From NCBI GenBank assembly GCA_965220055.1, contig CBDCPE010000004.1, positions 1,736,001 through 1,800,000 of the forward strand: DNA of 64,000 bases. Direction: 5' to 3'. This document shows positions 20,258 to 29,786 of the stretch, piece by piece. The position numbers and the translations under genes were made by a program. The notes beneath the pieces were generated by a model. The model was not told the DNA's origin. It ran no database searches and saw only the letters and a list, made by a program, of their open reading frames with translations. The stretch's first letter is position 1. The number at the start of each line of letters is the position of its first letter. Source of the DNA: Bin87 sp965220055 (GTDB lineage: Bacteria > Chloroflexota > Dehalococcoidia > Lucifugimonadales > UBA3495).

Positions 20258-22060
20258 TAGCGTCCGATCGGTGTCGGTGCCATTGTCAAAGCAGATGATA
20301 GAAATATGCACCGCTGCGCCTTCCAGCATCCAATCCTTGTCGGAAATCGCGGAAAATATGTCTCCCGTCTCTTTGATGCGCGTCAGCACCGGCCGGTTGG
20401 ACTGGAACCTTATTGCCTGCGTTGCTAGTAGGCCAGCCCGCTTGGTGGCGCCGGTTTCTATCTGTCCCCGCGCCTTCTCCAACCAGTAGCAGCAGAGGTC
20501 GCTGGAGTTCGGTATGCGGCTGCCGTACATGGTATACACCGCGTCCACATAATCATCGCCCAGTGACTCGCGGAAAGGCACGTGTCCCAAAAACGGCGGG
20601 TTGCCCACGATGAACTCCGCCGCCGGCCACTCCGGTTCCGTCGGATGCTCCGGGTCGGTCAGGTCCAGTATCGCGTCCGTCTGCCGTATCGTGTCCAGCG
20701 GCGTCAGGATCGGACGCTGCGTGTAGCCGAACCCGTTGGCTTGGTGCCACTGGATGTAGCCGATCCACAGCGCCGTCCGCGCCAGCTCCGCCGCGTAGTG
20801 GTTGATCTCCAGCCCCAGCATCTGGTCCGGCTGCACCATCGGCGTCAGCCCGTGCCACCCCTGCACCGCCGCGAAGTCGATCACCTCCCGCTCCAGGTCC
20901 AGCAGCAACCGCAGCGCGATGTACAGGAAGTTGCCGCTGCCGCACGCCGGATCCAGAACCTGCACCGACGCCAGCCGATGCCGGAACGCGTCCAGGCGCG
21001 CCCGCGCACCGCCGGCGTCTTCCTCATCCAGCAGGTCGTTCACCTCCTGGCGCGTCTCCTCCCACTCCCGGCGCAGCGGCGTCATCACGACAGGCTCCAC
21101 CACCAGCTCGATATCGTCCGCGCCGGTGTAGTGCGCCCCCGTCTGCGCCCGCTTGGATGCGTCCAGCGCCCGCTCGAACAGCGTCCCGAAAATCGACGGC
21201 TCGATGTCCCGCCAGTTCCGCTCGCACGCCTCGCCCAGCCGTTGCAGCGCGACCGTGCTCAGTTCCACCGTGTCCACCGGCCCGTTGTCAATCGATTTGA
21301 ACAGGTCGCCGTTGAAATGGGGGATCTCGTCCGCGCCCGAGAACCCGCCCGTCGCCATCTGCGCGAACAGGCTGCGTACCGCTCCGTCAAACCGAGCCGG
21401 CTCACGGAAGTTCTGCCGCACGATCCGGGCGAACAGCCCATCCGGCAGCAGCCCGGCGTCCTCCGAGTACAGGCAGAAAACCAGCTGGTTCAGGTAGCGC
21501 GCCAGCCGTTCGGGATCCTCATTCTGCGCCTCCATGTCCACCACGATGGACTGGAACACCGCCGCCGTCTCCCGGGTCACCGCGTCCACCGACCGCAGCC
21601 GCTCCCGGAACCGGTGCGGCGCGAAGAAGACGTCCCGCAGCAGTTCCAGCCGCTCCGCCTGCTCCAGTTCCCCGATCCCGACGTCGTACCGCGCCGTCTC
21701 CATCCCCGGGAAGTTGGTCTGGATCCGTATCGTCTCGAACGACGACACGATCAGCAGCGGCGGCGTCTTCAGGTGCACCTGGTAGCGCAGCAGTTGGTCG
21801 AAGGCCCCGTCCAGCTGCGCGTCCTGCCCCTTGAACTCCCAGCCGAAATGCTCCTCGAAATAGGCGTCCGCGAACCCGCCCGGCACGCTCTTCTCGAAGG
21901 TGAACGCCTCCGGATCGCCGTACCCCGCCGGCGTCGCGTGGCCCACCAGCCCGCACAAATCGTTGAAGAACGACTGCGCCCCCTGCCGCTCGCCGAACCC
22001 GGCGTCCCGCCAGCGCGCGACAAACTCCTGTGGCGTCATTGTAGGCAGTTGCGGTGTCAT
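20258..22060 (-). pseudogene. MmeI-like type IIG restriction-modification enzyme, 5' part
   Basis: These 601 codons, joined in frame to 15853-16800 through a single CTAG, give a 916-residue protein, close to the 919 of MmeI. Visible parts in order are a PD-(D/E)XK nuclease (Asp65, EFK at 75-77), a helical connector, the N6-adenine methylase with motif I DPACGSGN (370-377) and motif IV NPPF (487-490), and then the recognition region in the other half. The start at 22060 follows GGGGGCGAG. Such enzymes methylate one strand and cut about 20 bp away. With three IS inserted after codon 601 the fragment keeps the methylase motifs but lacks recognition, so it should be inactive. Precise loss of the IS stack would restore it. 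Confidence 0.88.
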
Positions 22061-22442
22061 CTCGCCCCCGAGCGCCAACATAGCACTGGGTATGACTCGC
22101 CGCAAATGGCCCAGGTGGTCGTAAGATTGGCCCAACTTGCCGTTTATCGGTGTCGTTTGCAGCTACGGTTTGGCCTCGCAGTAGTCGCCTGCCGGGTAGT
22201 CGACGTAGCAATAGCCAACCCTCTGTGATTAACGACAATTAGCGCATGGCCTCAAATAAATTGCTGCTGAACTTCGGTTGCACCCAGCCTCTTGCCGATG
22301 CAGCCACGAAAAACGAACGGCTGAACACCGTCGTCGGAAAGACTCGCTGCGATGCACCGGCGGACCCGGTTTGGGTATCCATGCTTCCGGCGTCATCCTA
22401 CTTATTGATACCCGCTGTGATTCACACAGTAGCGGTGACTCG
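22061..22442. other. Gap holding a degenerate IS1380-like repeat
   Basis: No gene is supported. Bases 22232-22440 are one copy of a degenerate dispersed sequence also found at 23266-23460 and 32004-32240. It starts near CGACAATTAG and includes CAGCCACGAAAA and CGTCGTCGGAAAGACTCGC. The copy at 32004 ends in bases similar to the IS1380 remnant at 13200-13250, so these are probably eroded IS1380-family pieces. Confidence 0.45.
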
Positions 22443-22886
22443 TTATCCTGACGCCCCGAACTCGCCCACCCAGCGCACGTTTGGCGCAACGGGGTTCACC
22501 GCCCGGTAGAACCTCTCGTCAGCGGTCCACAGATCACAGCCGAGGGTCTCCGCCAGCGCCAGATAGTGCGAGTCATACACTGCTCCCTGACGTAGTTGGG
22601 ATGCCAGTTCCATTGCCCTGCCGTGGAGGTGGGGCGGTTCCTGCAGCTCAATACCCGAGGCTAATAGGTATTCCAGCAGGCGGGTCGCCGACGCCACGGT
22701 CAGTTCGCTCCGCACCACCCGGCGATGCAGGGCATTAGCTACTTCCACTGGCATCAGGTAGGGCGCTGCCGGTTTGCTTCCCTCACTTTCCCAGAACCGG
22801 GCGAGGTCGATTGCCTGATCCGAGTACTCCTCTTTGACCAACCATTTGACCGCCAGGCTAGCGTCAACCACGACCGGGCCGTTCAC
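22443..22886 (-). CDS. PIN-domain ribonuclease toxin (VapC-like)
   Basis: This 147-residue PIN protein has the acidic pattern VVDASLAVKWLVKEE (N-terminal Asp), VEVANALHRRV (Glu), YDSHYLALAETLGCDLWTADERF (two Asp). These residues hold Mg and cleave RNA. Its ATG overlaps the TGA of the upstream antitoxin gene (ATGA), the usual coupling of VapBC-type modules. All catalytic residues are present, so it should be active when free of its partner. Confidence 0.85.
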   Translation of the reverse strand: MNGPVVVDASLAVKWLVKEEYSDQAIDLARFWESEGSKPAAPYLMPVEVANALHRRVVRSELTVASATRLLEYLLASGIELQEPPHLHGRAMELASQLRQGAVYDSHYLALAETLGCDLWTADERFYRAVNPVAPNVRWVGEFGASG

Positions 22887-23170
22887 GATGCTGCCCTGGA
22901 CTCCCGGGCTTGCCGGATAAACTCAGCTGAGTCCCCGGGCAGCAGCTGACCGTTGAACGTTTCCTCTTGCAGTGCCACGAACCGGTCGATCGCTTCGCGG
23001 CCAAAGGGCAAGATCGGCACGCCAGAGGCCTCGTCTCTGATCAACTCCTTGTCAATGGCGGTCTGGCAATACTGACGCATGCTGATGCCCTTGAGCGCAG
23101 CCACCGCATTCAAGCGCCGCTGCAGCGCTGGGTCCAGATCCAGAGTGAATCGCTTCTTCTTGGCTTCCAT
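22883..23170 (-). CDS. Antitoxin partner of the PIN toxin
   Basis: This 95-residue protein starts MEAKKKRFTLDLDPALQRRL after AGGACG. The N-terminal strand and two helices (RFTLDLDPALQRRLNAVAALKGISMRQYCQTAIDKEL) fit a ribbon-helix-helix DNA-binding domain. The acidic C-terminal half would bind the toxin. It presumably represses its own promoter. Confidence 0.75.
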   Translation of the reverse strand: MEAKKKRFTLDLDPALQRRLNAVAALKGISMRQYCQTAIDKELIRDEASGVPILPFGREAIDRFVALQEETFNGQLLPGDSAEFIRQARESRAAS

Positions 23171-23643
23171 ACTGCCACGTCCTATGAGGATGACCATCCG
23201 AACAAACGTAGCGCAAATACAGAGATATCGTCAATGCGCTGGCCACGCTTCCGCCCATTGCCCCACATCAAATGCCACCGAACTCCGGTCGCATAAGGTA
23301 TCCTGCGGATCCAGCCACGAAATGGGAGTAGCTTGCCGTCGTCGTCGGAAAGACTCGCCGCAACCCCTTGGCGAACCTGATTTACGCGCTCACCATACTG
23401 GCGTTTGCGGCTTATCGATACCCGCCATGCTTCGCCCAACAGCCGTTACGTGAAGTCGTTTGTCGAGGCTGCCGGTGCGGCATTACCGCGGCCCGATCTT
23501 CCTGCCCCAAGTTGCGAATGCTATCTGCGACGATGAACCGCGTTCCGATGTCCGAATAGGACAAGCGCCGCGGCACCACTCTACACGCCAGCGCGGAGCT
23601 GCCGTCAGGGCGGGAACGGTTGAAAACCGGTCGTACGAAATGA
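23171..23643. other. Gap with a second degenerate IS1380-like repeat
   Basis: The antitoxin promoter should lie in the first 100 bases. Bases 23266-23460 match the dispersed repeat seen at 22232-22440 and 32004-32240. Nothing else was recognised. Confidence 0.4.
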
Positions 23644-25024
23644 GTGTTGGGATGCTATCGCCCTCGTCAGCAGCAGAAGTATGCGGAGCTGACGAGGGAC
23701 AGTACCGACTCGGGCCCCGACTTCGGCGGCGCTACGGCCACCCGCGCGCTGGCGGGGGACCAGGATGACGTCACCCTGGCCTACTCGCTGGAGGGAGCCG
23801 ACGCCGCGTCCTTCGCCATTGATACGGCGACGGGTCAGCTTGCGACGGTCGAGGGCGTCGTGTACGACTTCGAGACCCGGGCCAGTTACGCGGTAACGGT
23901 GCGGGCCGGCAGCAGCGCTGGGGCACGCGCCACGATTGCGGTCACGGTCAACCTGACCGATGAGCAGGAGCCGCCCCTCTTCGACGGGACGGGGACCACC
24001 CGCACGCTGGCGGAGCACAGCCTGCCGGGCACGCCCATCGGCGAGTCGGTGGTTGCCACCGACCCCGACGGCGACACCCTAATGTACACCCTGGAGGGAA
24101 CGGACGCGGCGGTGTTCGACATCGATGAGAGCACGGGGGCAGCTGTACACCACGGACGAGGTGGAGTACGCCTTTGACTATGACACCAGGCCAAGCTACG
24201 GGGTCACGGTGCGGGCCGAGGATGGGCGTGGCGGCAGCGCGGCGTTCGGCTACCAGTGGGTGGGCGACGACGCGGAGATCCGGGACGCGACCGACGCGAC
24301 CTACAAGCCGGTCGTTAGTGACATGGGCAAGGCGATCAGCGTTACGGTGAGCTTCAGCGACGACGCAGGCAACGCGGAGACGCTGACCAGCGAGCCGACG
24401 GACGCCGTGCCCGGGACGGAGGAGGCGCAGGGACCCAACAGCCCGGCCACGGGCGCGCCCGTCATCACCGGCACCGCCCGGGCGGACGAGACGCTGACGG
24501 CGGACACTTCCGCCATTACTGACGAAGACGGGCTGACCAATGTCAGCTACAGCCACCAGTGGCTGGCCGATAGGGCGGAAATATCCGGTGCTACGGCTTC
24601 GACCTATACCCTGGCAGACGCCGACGAGGGCAGGGCCATCAGCGTTACGGTGTCGTTCACCGACGACGCAGGCCATGAGGAGACGCTGCAGCTGACGGCC
24701 AGCCTGGAGAACACGCTGTCTGCACATGACGGTGAGAGCGTCTTCACCTTCGAGTTGCGTTTCAGCGAAGAGTTCAGCGTGAGCTACCGGACGCTGCGGG
24801 ACCATGTCTTCACGGTGTCCGGCGGGACGGCGAAGAACGCGAGCCGGCTGGAGCGGGGCAGCAACGTGGGCGGGCGGATTGAGGTTCAGCCCAACGTCAA
24901 CGGCGACGTGAGTATCGTCCTGCCGGCGACCACCGACTGCGCTGACACCGGAGCCATCTGCGCGGAGGACGGCAGGAAGTTGTCCCACCGTCTGGAGCTG
25001 ACGGTTTCGGGGCCTGGCCAGTAA
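23644..25024 (+). pseudogene. Cadherin-like surface protein fragment, frameshifted
   Basis: Two frames together encode a run of beta-sandwich repeats. The first part has two cadherin-type repeats (FAIDTATGQLATVEGVVYDFE; AVFDIDESTG). A one-base loss in the G run near 24135-24139 shifts the frame, and the second part continues with QLYTTDEVEYAFDYD and then two Ig-like repeats sharing DATYKPVVSDMGKAISVTVSF and TASTYTLADADEGRAISVTV. No signal peptide or anchor is present, so this is an internal or C-terminal piece of a larger secreted adhesin-like protein. Confidence 0.6.
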
Positions 25025-25223
25025 CTCCGGCCGTTCGTCGCAGCAGCCATCGCCAAGGGACGGTTCGCAAGGACCGCCCCATTTTCACCGGTGAGCCAAC
25101 CAGGAAAAGGCAGCGGCAGAACGAGCTGCCGACCACGCTACCCAGGCCGGACTCGCCACAGGTATAATCAGCGTCACCGTCCCACCAAAGCCGCCACGCC
25201 CCATCACCAACCGGAGGTCCAGC

Positions 25224-25973
25224 ATGACCACCGCCAAGCCCAGCATCCCCACAACGCAGAAACCAAAGCAGGGGGCCCGCTTCCGCCTGCCGGAGCCCCC
25301 GAAGCGCGAGCCCGACGAGATGACCAGCTACGACCACCTGCACAAGCACGGCATTCCAAGGTACCTGGCCGTCCACTTCGGGAACCCCGACACTACATTG
25401 GTGGAGGCGGACCGGTGGATTGTTCCCAGTCCCGGGTACAACAAGTCTCGAGCGCGCCGTCCTGACCTGCTGATCGCCTTCGAGGTGGACCCGGTGGCCT
25501 ATGAGGCCAGCAACGGGTACATCGTGTCGGAGCAGGGAAAGCCGCCGGACTTTGTGCTGGAGGTGGCGTCGGAGAGCACGGCGGAGGCAGACGTGGGCGC
25601 AAAGCGGGACTACTATGCGGAGTTGGGCATACCGGAGTACTGGCGGTTTGACGAGACGGGGGAGTTCCACGGGACACGGTTGGCGGGAGACCGGCTGGTG
25701 GACGGGCAGTACCAGGCCATGGTGATTGAGGAGTTGCCGGGCGGCGTACTGCAGGGTTACAGCGCGGTGCTGAACCTGCGCCTGCGGTGGAAGAACGGCC
25801 AGCTCATCTGGCACGACCCGGCCACGGGACAGCCCATCCTGACCTACGAGGACCAGCGCGACCGGGCCGACAATGCCCAAGCCCGGGCCGATGCGGAACG
25901 GCAGGCCCATCTGGCCGCGGAGGCGCGCAACCGGGAGCTGGAGGCGGAGTTGAACCGGCTGCGCAACCGCTGA
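25224..25973 (+). CDS. Uma2-family PD-(D/E)XK nuclease
   Basis: The 249-residue protein belongs to the Uma2 (DUF820) family of predicted restriction-like endonucleases. The fold is visible as RRPDLLIAFEVDP and PPDFVLEVASESTAEADVGAKRDYYAELGIPEYW; Asp, Glu and the following Lys form the active site. A coiled, Gln/Arg-rich tail (about 205-249) is common in the family. A GGAGG site precedes the ATG and TATAAT lies at 25157-25162. The biological role is unproven; links to mobile elements and defence are suggested by genomic spread. Confidence 0.85.
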   Translation: MTTAKPSIPTTQKPKQGARFRLPEPPKREPDEMTSYDHLHKHGIPRYLAVHFGNPDTTLVEADRWIVPSPGYNKSRARRPDLLIAFEVDPVAYEASNGYIVSEQGKPPDFVLEVASESTAEADVGAKRDYYAELGIPEYWRFDETGEFHGTRLAGDRLVDGQYQAMVIEELPGGVLQGYSAVLNLRLRWKNGQLIWHDPATGQPILTYEDQRDRADNAQARADAERQAHLAAEARNRELEAELNRLRNR

Positions 25974-26005
25974 GACAATGCAATCCCGCCGCACGTCCAG
26001 CAACA

Positions 26006-26064
26006 CTGGACAGCGCGCATCGGTCTGGGTGAGCAATATGTCGCCATCGATCGGGGGATTTGGG
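26006..26064 (+). repeat. IS1380 scrap
   Basis: About 30 bases (GCGCGCATCGGTCTGGGTGA and flanks) match the IS1380 transposase fragment at 13342-13371, followed by an end-like GGGATTTGGGATTAG. It lies between the Uma2 gene and the helicase stop. Confidence 0.45.
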
Positions 26065-26065
26065 A

Positions 26066-27859
26066 TTAGGAAGTATCCCGACCACTACGATTATGGGCGG
26101 GATCTTCCAGGCCGAACAGGCCGAACAGTTCGTCGGCTGATAGCGACTTCCCGAGATCGATGCTTACATCGTCCACCAGTTCGTCAAATAGCTCCTGCTT
26201 GCTCTCCAATATTCGGTCAATTCGCTCCTCTATCGTGTCGATACAGGAATACTTGAACACATGGACTGGCATCGACTGCCCGTAACGATGGCTGCGGTCC
26301 TCGGCCTGGCGTTCCACTGCTGGATTCCACCAACGGTCAACGTGAAACACGTAGGAGGCTTCCTGAAGGTTAAGACCTACCCCGCCGGATCTCAGTGAAA
26401 CAATAAGCACTTTGTGCCGGTTGTCGTTTCGAAAACGGCGTATGACCTCTCCTCTTTCTTCTGGCGTAAGGTCGCCCGTGAATGTCAAAGGGTCGAACGC
26501 GCGCAATATACCCGCCATCGCGTCGACTCCGAACCCGTTGCTGACGTACTGAGAAAAAACTATGGCTTTGTAACCCTGTACAGACAAGGGTTCGACTCTC
26601 CGTCGAATATCTTCAAACTTGCTGGACTCTCCGGTTTCCGGTTCGGCGTTGCAGATTTGTTTGAGCCTCTGGATCAACTCCAACACGTGCTGCACCCGTA
26701 CATCCGCCCCTAACTGCCGCAGATATACTATTCCCTCTCGTTCTGCGCGATCATAGCTGCGCCGCTGGTTAGTCAGCAGTTCGATAGCCAGCTTGGTGGT
26801 CAGTTTGGGGGGAAGCTCCGTGAGCACTTCAGCCTTCTTCCGCCTCATTTGCAATTCACGGTGTCGCTCTCGTAGCTTGAGACCAGGGGAGTAGTGGTCT
26901 TTAGAAACTAGATCCCTGTGGTCCACGAACTCTACGATAGACGCCAACTCTTCTTCGCTGTTTTCAAGAGGCGTACCCGTCAGCGCCCACGAACGGAGAC
27001 GCCGCAGTCCTTTCGCAGCCGCGCTGGTGGAGTTACGGTTCTTGATGCGCTGGGCTTCGTCCGCAACCAAAACTCCCCAGGTCTTCTTGCGTACTGGAGA
27101 CTGTAGATTATCGGTGAAATCTGCCCTTAGCGTGTCGTAGCTGACTATCGCGACGTGGACATCGGTTATCCATTGCCATGCCCGATCGCTGTGGGTTCCC
27201 CGAATGACCATCACTCTTAGTTCCGGCGCCCATTTGAGCAATTCCTGGCGCCATTGGTCCAAAACTGCCGCCGGAGCCACAACCAGTACGGTCTCTATAG
27301 CCCGCTGCACAATCAGAATTCGCAACGCCGCAGCCACCTGGATGGTCTTGCCCAACCCCATGTCGTCGGCCAAAAGCAATTTTTCGCTGCCGATTAACGT
27401 TCGAACCCCGTCAAGTTGGAACGGCATCAACTCACCTGCCCATGATAGGACCGAATGAGGACCGGGCAGCAACGACTCAATGGGCGGTGAGAGTACCAAC
27501 CGTAACCGGGTTGCCAGGGAGGGTGTGGTGGGCGAACGTGTAGCTTGAGAATGGCCAGCGTTGGAGGACGGCGAGCGGCTTTCCCGTCGGGAATCGCATG
27601 TCATTGGCGCTTCGTCGCTAGAAACCGGGACCAGAACAACCGAGGTCACTGACCATGGGACGGCCCCTGCCTCGGAGAAAATGGAATCCACGGATGTTGC
27701 TGAACCAACACCGCAGGGCGTATTCCGCACACTCGGCCGCTGGTATGGAACTAGAGAAGCGGAGCGGGTCGGCTGCGGCCGGAGTTGACGCCGCAAGGGA
27801 ACCCAAGCGCGCCGGTGTGAAGTCGTAGCGCTGGTCAGCCAGTTTGGCAATAACTTCAT
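26066..27859 (-). CDS. SNF2-family helicase (last gene of the ATPase-helicase operon)
   Basis: This 597-residue protein has a Ser/Pro-rich N-terminal 140 residues and then a complete SNF2/SF2 motor. Motif I is LADDMGLGKT, motif II VADEAQRI, motif III LTGTP, and the second lobe has AIVFSQY, SLRSGGVGLNL and ERQAEDRSHRYGQ. It should translocate on double-stranded DNA using ATP. Its start overlaps the stop of the preceding gene by ATGA, so it is translated with the operon running from 31564 to 26066. No nuclease or methylase domain is fused to it. Confidence 0.88.
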   Translation of the reverse strand: MKLLPNWLTSATTSHRRAWVPLRRQLRPQPTRSASLVPYQRPSVRNTPCGVGSATSVDSIFSEAGAVPWSVTSVVLVPVSSDEAPMTCDSRRESRSPSSNAGHSQATRSPTTPSLATRLRLVLSPPIESLLPGPHSVLSWAGELMPFQLDGVRTLIGSEKLLLADDMGLGKTIQVAAALRILIVQRAIETVLVVAPAAVLDQWRQELLKWAPELRVMVIRGTHSDRAWQWITDVHVAIVSYDTLRADFTDNLQSPVRKKTWGVLVADEAQRIKNRNSTSAAAKGLRRLRSWALTGTPLENSEEELASIVEFVDHRDLVSKDHYSPGLKLRERHRELQMRRKKAEVLTELPPKLTTKLAIELLTNQRRSYDRAEREGIVYLRQLGADVRVQHVLELIQRLKQICNAEPETGESSKFEDIRRRVEPLSVQGYKAIVFSQYVSNGFGVDAMAGILRAFDPLTFTGDLTPEERGEVIRRFRNDNRHKVLIVSLRSGGVGLNLQEASYVFHVDRWWNPAVERQAEDRSHRYGQSMPVHVFKYSCIDTIEERIDRILESKQELFDELVDDVSIDLGKSLSADELFGLFGLEDPAHNRSGRDTS

Positions 27860-28395
27860 GAGTTGAAGGCCTCTTGAATCCCCAGCGCCGTACGCTCAAA
27901 TGGTTCGATCAATAATTGCCGCTGCTCAAGGAGTGCAACAGTACGGGCCGTCACTGAATCGGAAGGGGGCAAGCCGTTAATCCAATACAGGATTAGGGAC
28001 TCGGATACCGGTTGAGCTGCCTCCGATGGTGCCACAGCCACGGAGTCTTGAGACGCTATGCGGCATAGGGGAGTTCCGGGGCGTATGTTTTCGGAAAATA
28101 CTGCTGGAGGCGTTTCCTCCGCCAGCGTTAAAACCACGTCGGTTTGGTTGCAGGATGATTCAAACAGAGCCTTGGTCAGTGCGGATATCGCCCGGCTTCG
28201 GGCATATCCCGGCCGCCACAGTACGCCAGAGCGTACGTCGATCCTGGTGAAAGCGAACTCAATCGGTTCTCCGCGAGCGGACATGATGAACAAGGCGCCA
28301 CGTATTCCCCCGCCGTCTGGTTCGTCTATGAAACGCAGAAAGCCGGCTACGCCCGAAAGTTCGTCTTCATCCAAATCGCGGAACGGTATAGGCAA
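27856..28395 (-). CDS. Unknown protein of the ATPase-helicase operon
   Basis: This 179-residue protein starts MPIPFRDLDEDELSGVAGFL and matches no family I recognise. It is acidic at the N-terminus, with strands such as ALFIMSARGEPIEFAFTRID, and has a helical C-terminus. It lacks a signal peptide and membrane segments. Its position between a DUF2791 ATPase (12 bp upstream) and the helicase (ATGA overlap) implies a role in the same complex, perhaps as an adaptor. Confidence 0.75.
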   Translation of the reverse strand: MPIPFRDLDEDELSGVAGFLRFIDEPDGGGIRGALFIMSARGEPIEFAFTRIDVRSGVLWRPGYARSRAISALTKALFESSCNQTDVVLTLAEETPPAVFSENIRPGTPLCRIASQDSVAVAPSEAAQPVSESLILYWINGLPPSDSVTARTVALLEQRQLLIEPFERTALGIQEAFNS

Positions 28396-28407
28396 AGTAA
28401 TCGCTCA

Positions 28408-29775
28408 TTAACCCAGGGCTGGAGGCGGCTCGTCCTCCACAGTCGCTGGAGGGTTAAGTTCGTATGGAGGCGTTCCTTCTTCCCCGATAATGGGCAGGTC
28501 AAGGTCGTCTGAGGCTGGCTGCTCCAGCGTCCGGTCTTCTCCGTATCGGAGTTGCAACTCGGTGACTTCGATATCGGGTTCCGATCCAGGGTACAGCCGA
28601 CGCAAGTCCCATTCGTTAATCCACCGCCGTACGAAGGACCGGATTCTGCGCCGTCCCATCTGGCCGATTCCGCGGTCAATGTCTGGAGCATCCCAACTGT
28701 ATGCCCGGGAATGAATGCCCTTTAGCTTGTCATATAGGTTGGACAGGGTCGCATCGTCAGGCTCGTCCAGTGGGCGCTGCCCTCGTTCAATGAGGCGCAT
28801 CCCGATTTCGGCTCGGGCCGCGGCCAGATTGTCAGTGTCCCTTCCTCTGGCCCGCAGGCGGGGGGCCGCCTTGTCCCGGTCTTCCTTGGTGTCGAGGACC
28901 AACTCGGCAAGGCCGGCAGTGATGGTCCCAACGACTACCAGGCCCGGGTATTTTTCGTCGGTTGCCCGACCCAGCCAACGGGTCAACTCCCCATAGGATC
29001 GGGCGCGCTGGAGAATGCTGTAATTGGCGACCAGCTCGATTTCGTCCATGAGTATAACCCAACCGCGGTAACCGGCAGCCTTGATTAGTTCCAGGAGGAA
29101 CCGTAACTTTTGCGGGGGCATGTCCCTGGCTGTCGGGGCCCGGAAGGAGTAAGCTTGGCGTTGCTCGATATGCGTCAGCCCGTCTCGGACGCTCTTGAGT
29201 TGAATTTTCTCACCGGCCCAGAACCAGTTGATTTCATTCAGTAACTCGGGGTCGTTGTCCTTTTCATGAACCAACAAGGTCGCTGGCAGGATGCGATGCA
29301 GGCCGTTGTCCTCCCGGTTGGCCCACACGAAAAAATCGGCGTAGCTTTGGGAGTTGTATTCCAGCGTTTGGGCGATCTCTTCCACCATGTGGCCGGTAAT
29401 CCCGGGAACCCTACCGTTGGCCACGGCCGCTTTGAAAACCTTTTCCATGTCGAACAGTGGCGTTTCCTTGCTGATGACCACTCGGCTGCAAACGAAGTTC
29501 TGCTGTAAGGCCTGGGTCTCCAGGTAACTCAGCAGGTGGGATTTGCCGGTGCCAAATTCTCCCGCCACCAGCATCCCCAAGCCGGATTCTGCTATATCGG
29601 ATTCGCCGGTAACACGGGCGAGCATGGAGTTGAACTCACGCTCAACGGCAGGTTGGTTGCACCCCAACACAGCAACGGCGTCGCCGTTGGGCACTCCGTT
29701 TCTCAGAGCCTCCAGGGCCCGGCGGTTCATTAGCTTGGACGATGATTCTGCTGCGCCGATTCCCATTCGAATCAC
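28408..29775 (-). CDS. DUF2791 (BrxD-like) P-loop ATPase
   Basis: The 455-residue ATPase has Walker A GEFGTGKSH (72-80), Walker B VILMDEIEL (240-248) and the N-terminal RRALEALRNGVPNGDAVAVLGCNQP segment typical of DUF2791 proteins, which include BrxC and BrxD of BREX phage-resistance systems. The C-terminus is acidic and probably flexible. In the family these ATPases act on DNA with helicases, but BREX core genes (pglX, pglZ, brxL) are absent here. It is 12 bp from its upstream neighbour. Confidence 0.85.
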   Translation of the reverse strand: MIRMGIGAAESSSKLMNRRALEALRNGVPNGDAVAVLGCNQPAVEREFNSMLARVTGESDIAESGLGMLVAGEFGTGKSHLLSYLETQALQQNFVCSRVVISKETPLFDMEKVFKAAVANGRVPGITGHMVEEIAQTLEYNSQSYADFFVWANREDNGLHRILPATLLVHEKDNDPELLNEINWFWAGEKIQLKSVRDGLTHIEQRQAYSFRAPTARDMPPQKLRFLLELIKAAGYRGWVILMDEIELVANYSILQRARSYGELTRWLGRATDEKYPGLVVVGTITAGLAELVLDTKEDRDKAAPRLRARGRDTDNLAAARAEIGMRLIERGQRPLDEPDDATLSNLYDKLKGIHSRAYSWDAPDIDRGIGQMGRRRIRSFVRRWINEWDLRRLYPGSEPDIEVTELQLRYGEDRTLEQPASDDLDLPIIGEEGTPPYELNPPATVEDEPPPALG

Positions 29776-29786
29776 TCCTGTTCCAA

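Noticed and set aside
20582..22228. A 548-residue Arg/Gln-rich plus-strand protein
   Set aside because: It is the complement of the MmeI-like coding strand, with the biased composition typical of GC-rich shadows.
26588..26610. tRNA T-loop-like GGTTCGACTC
   Set aside because: It lies within the helicase frame and has no cloverleaf around it.
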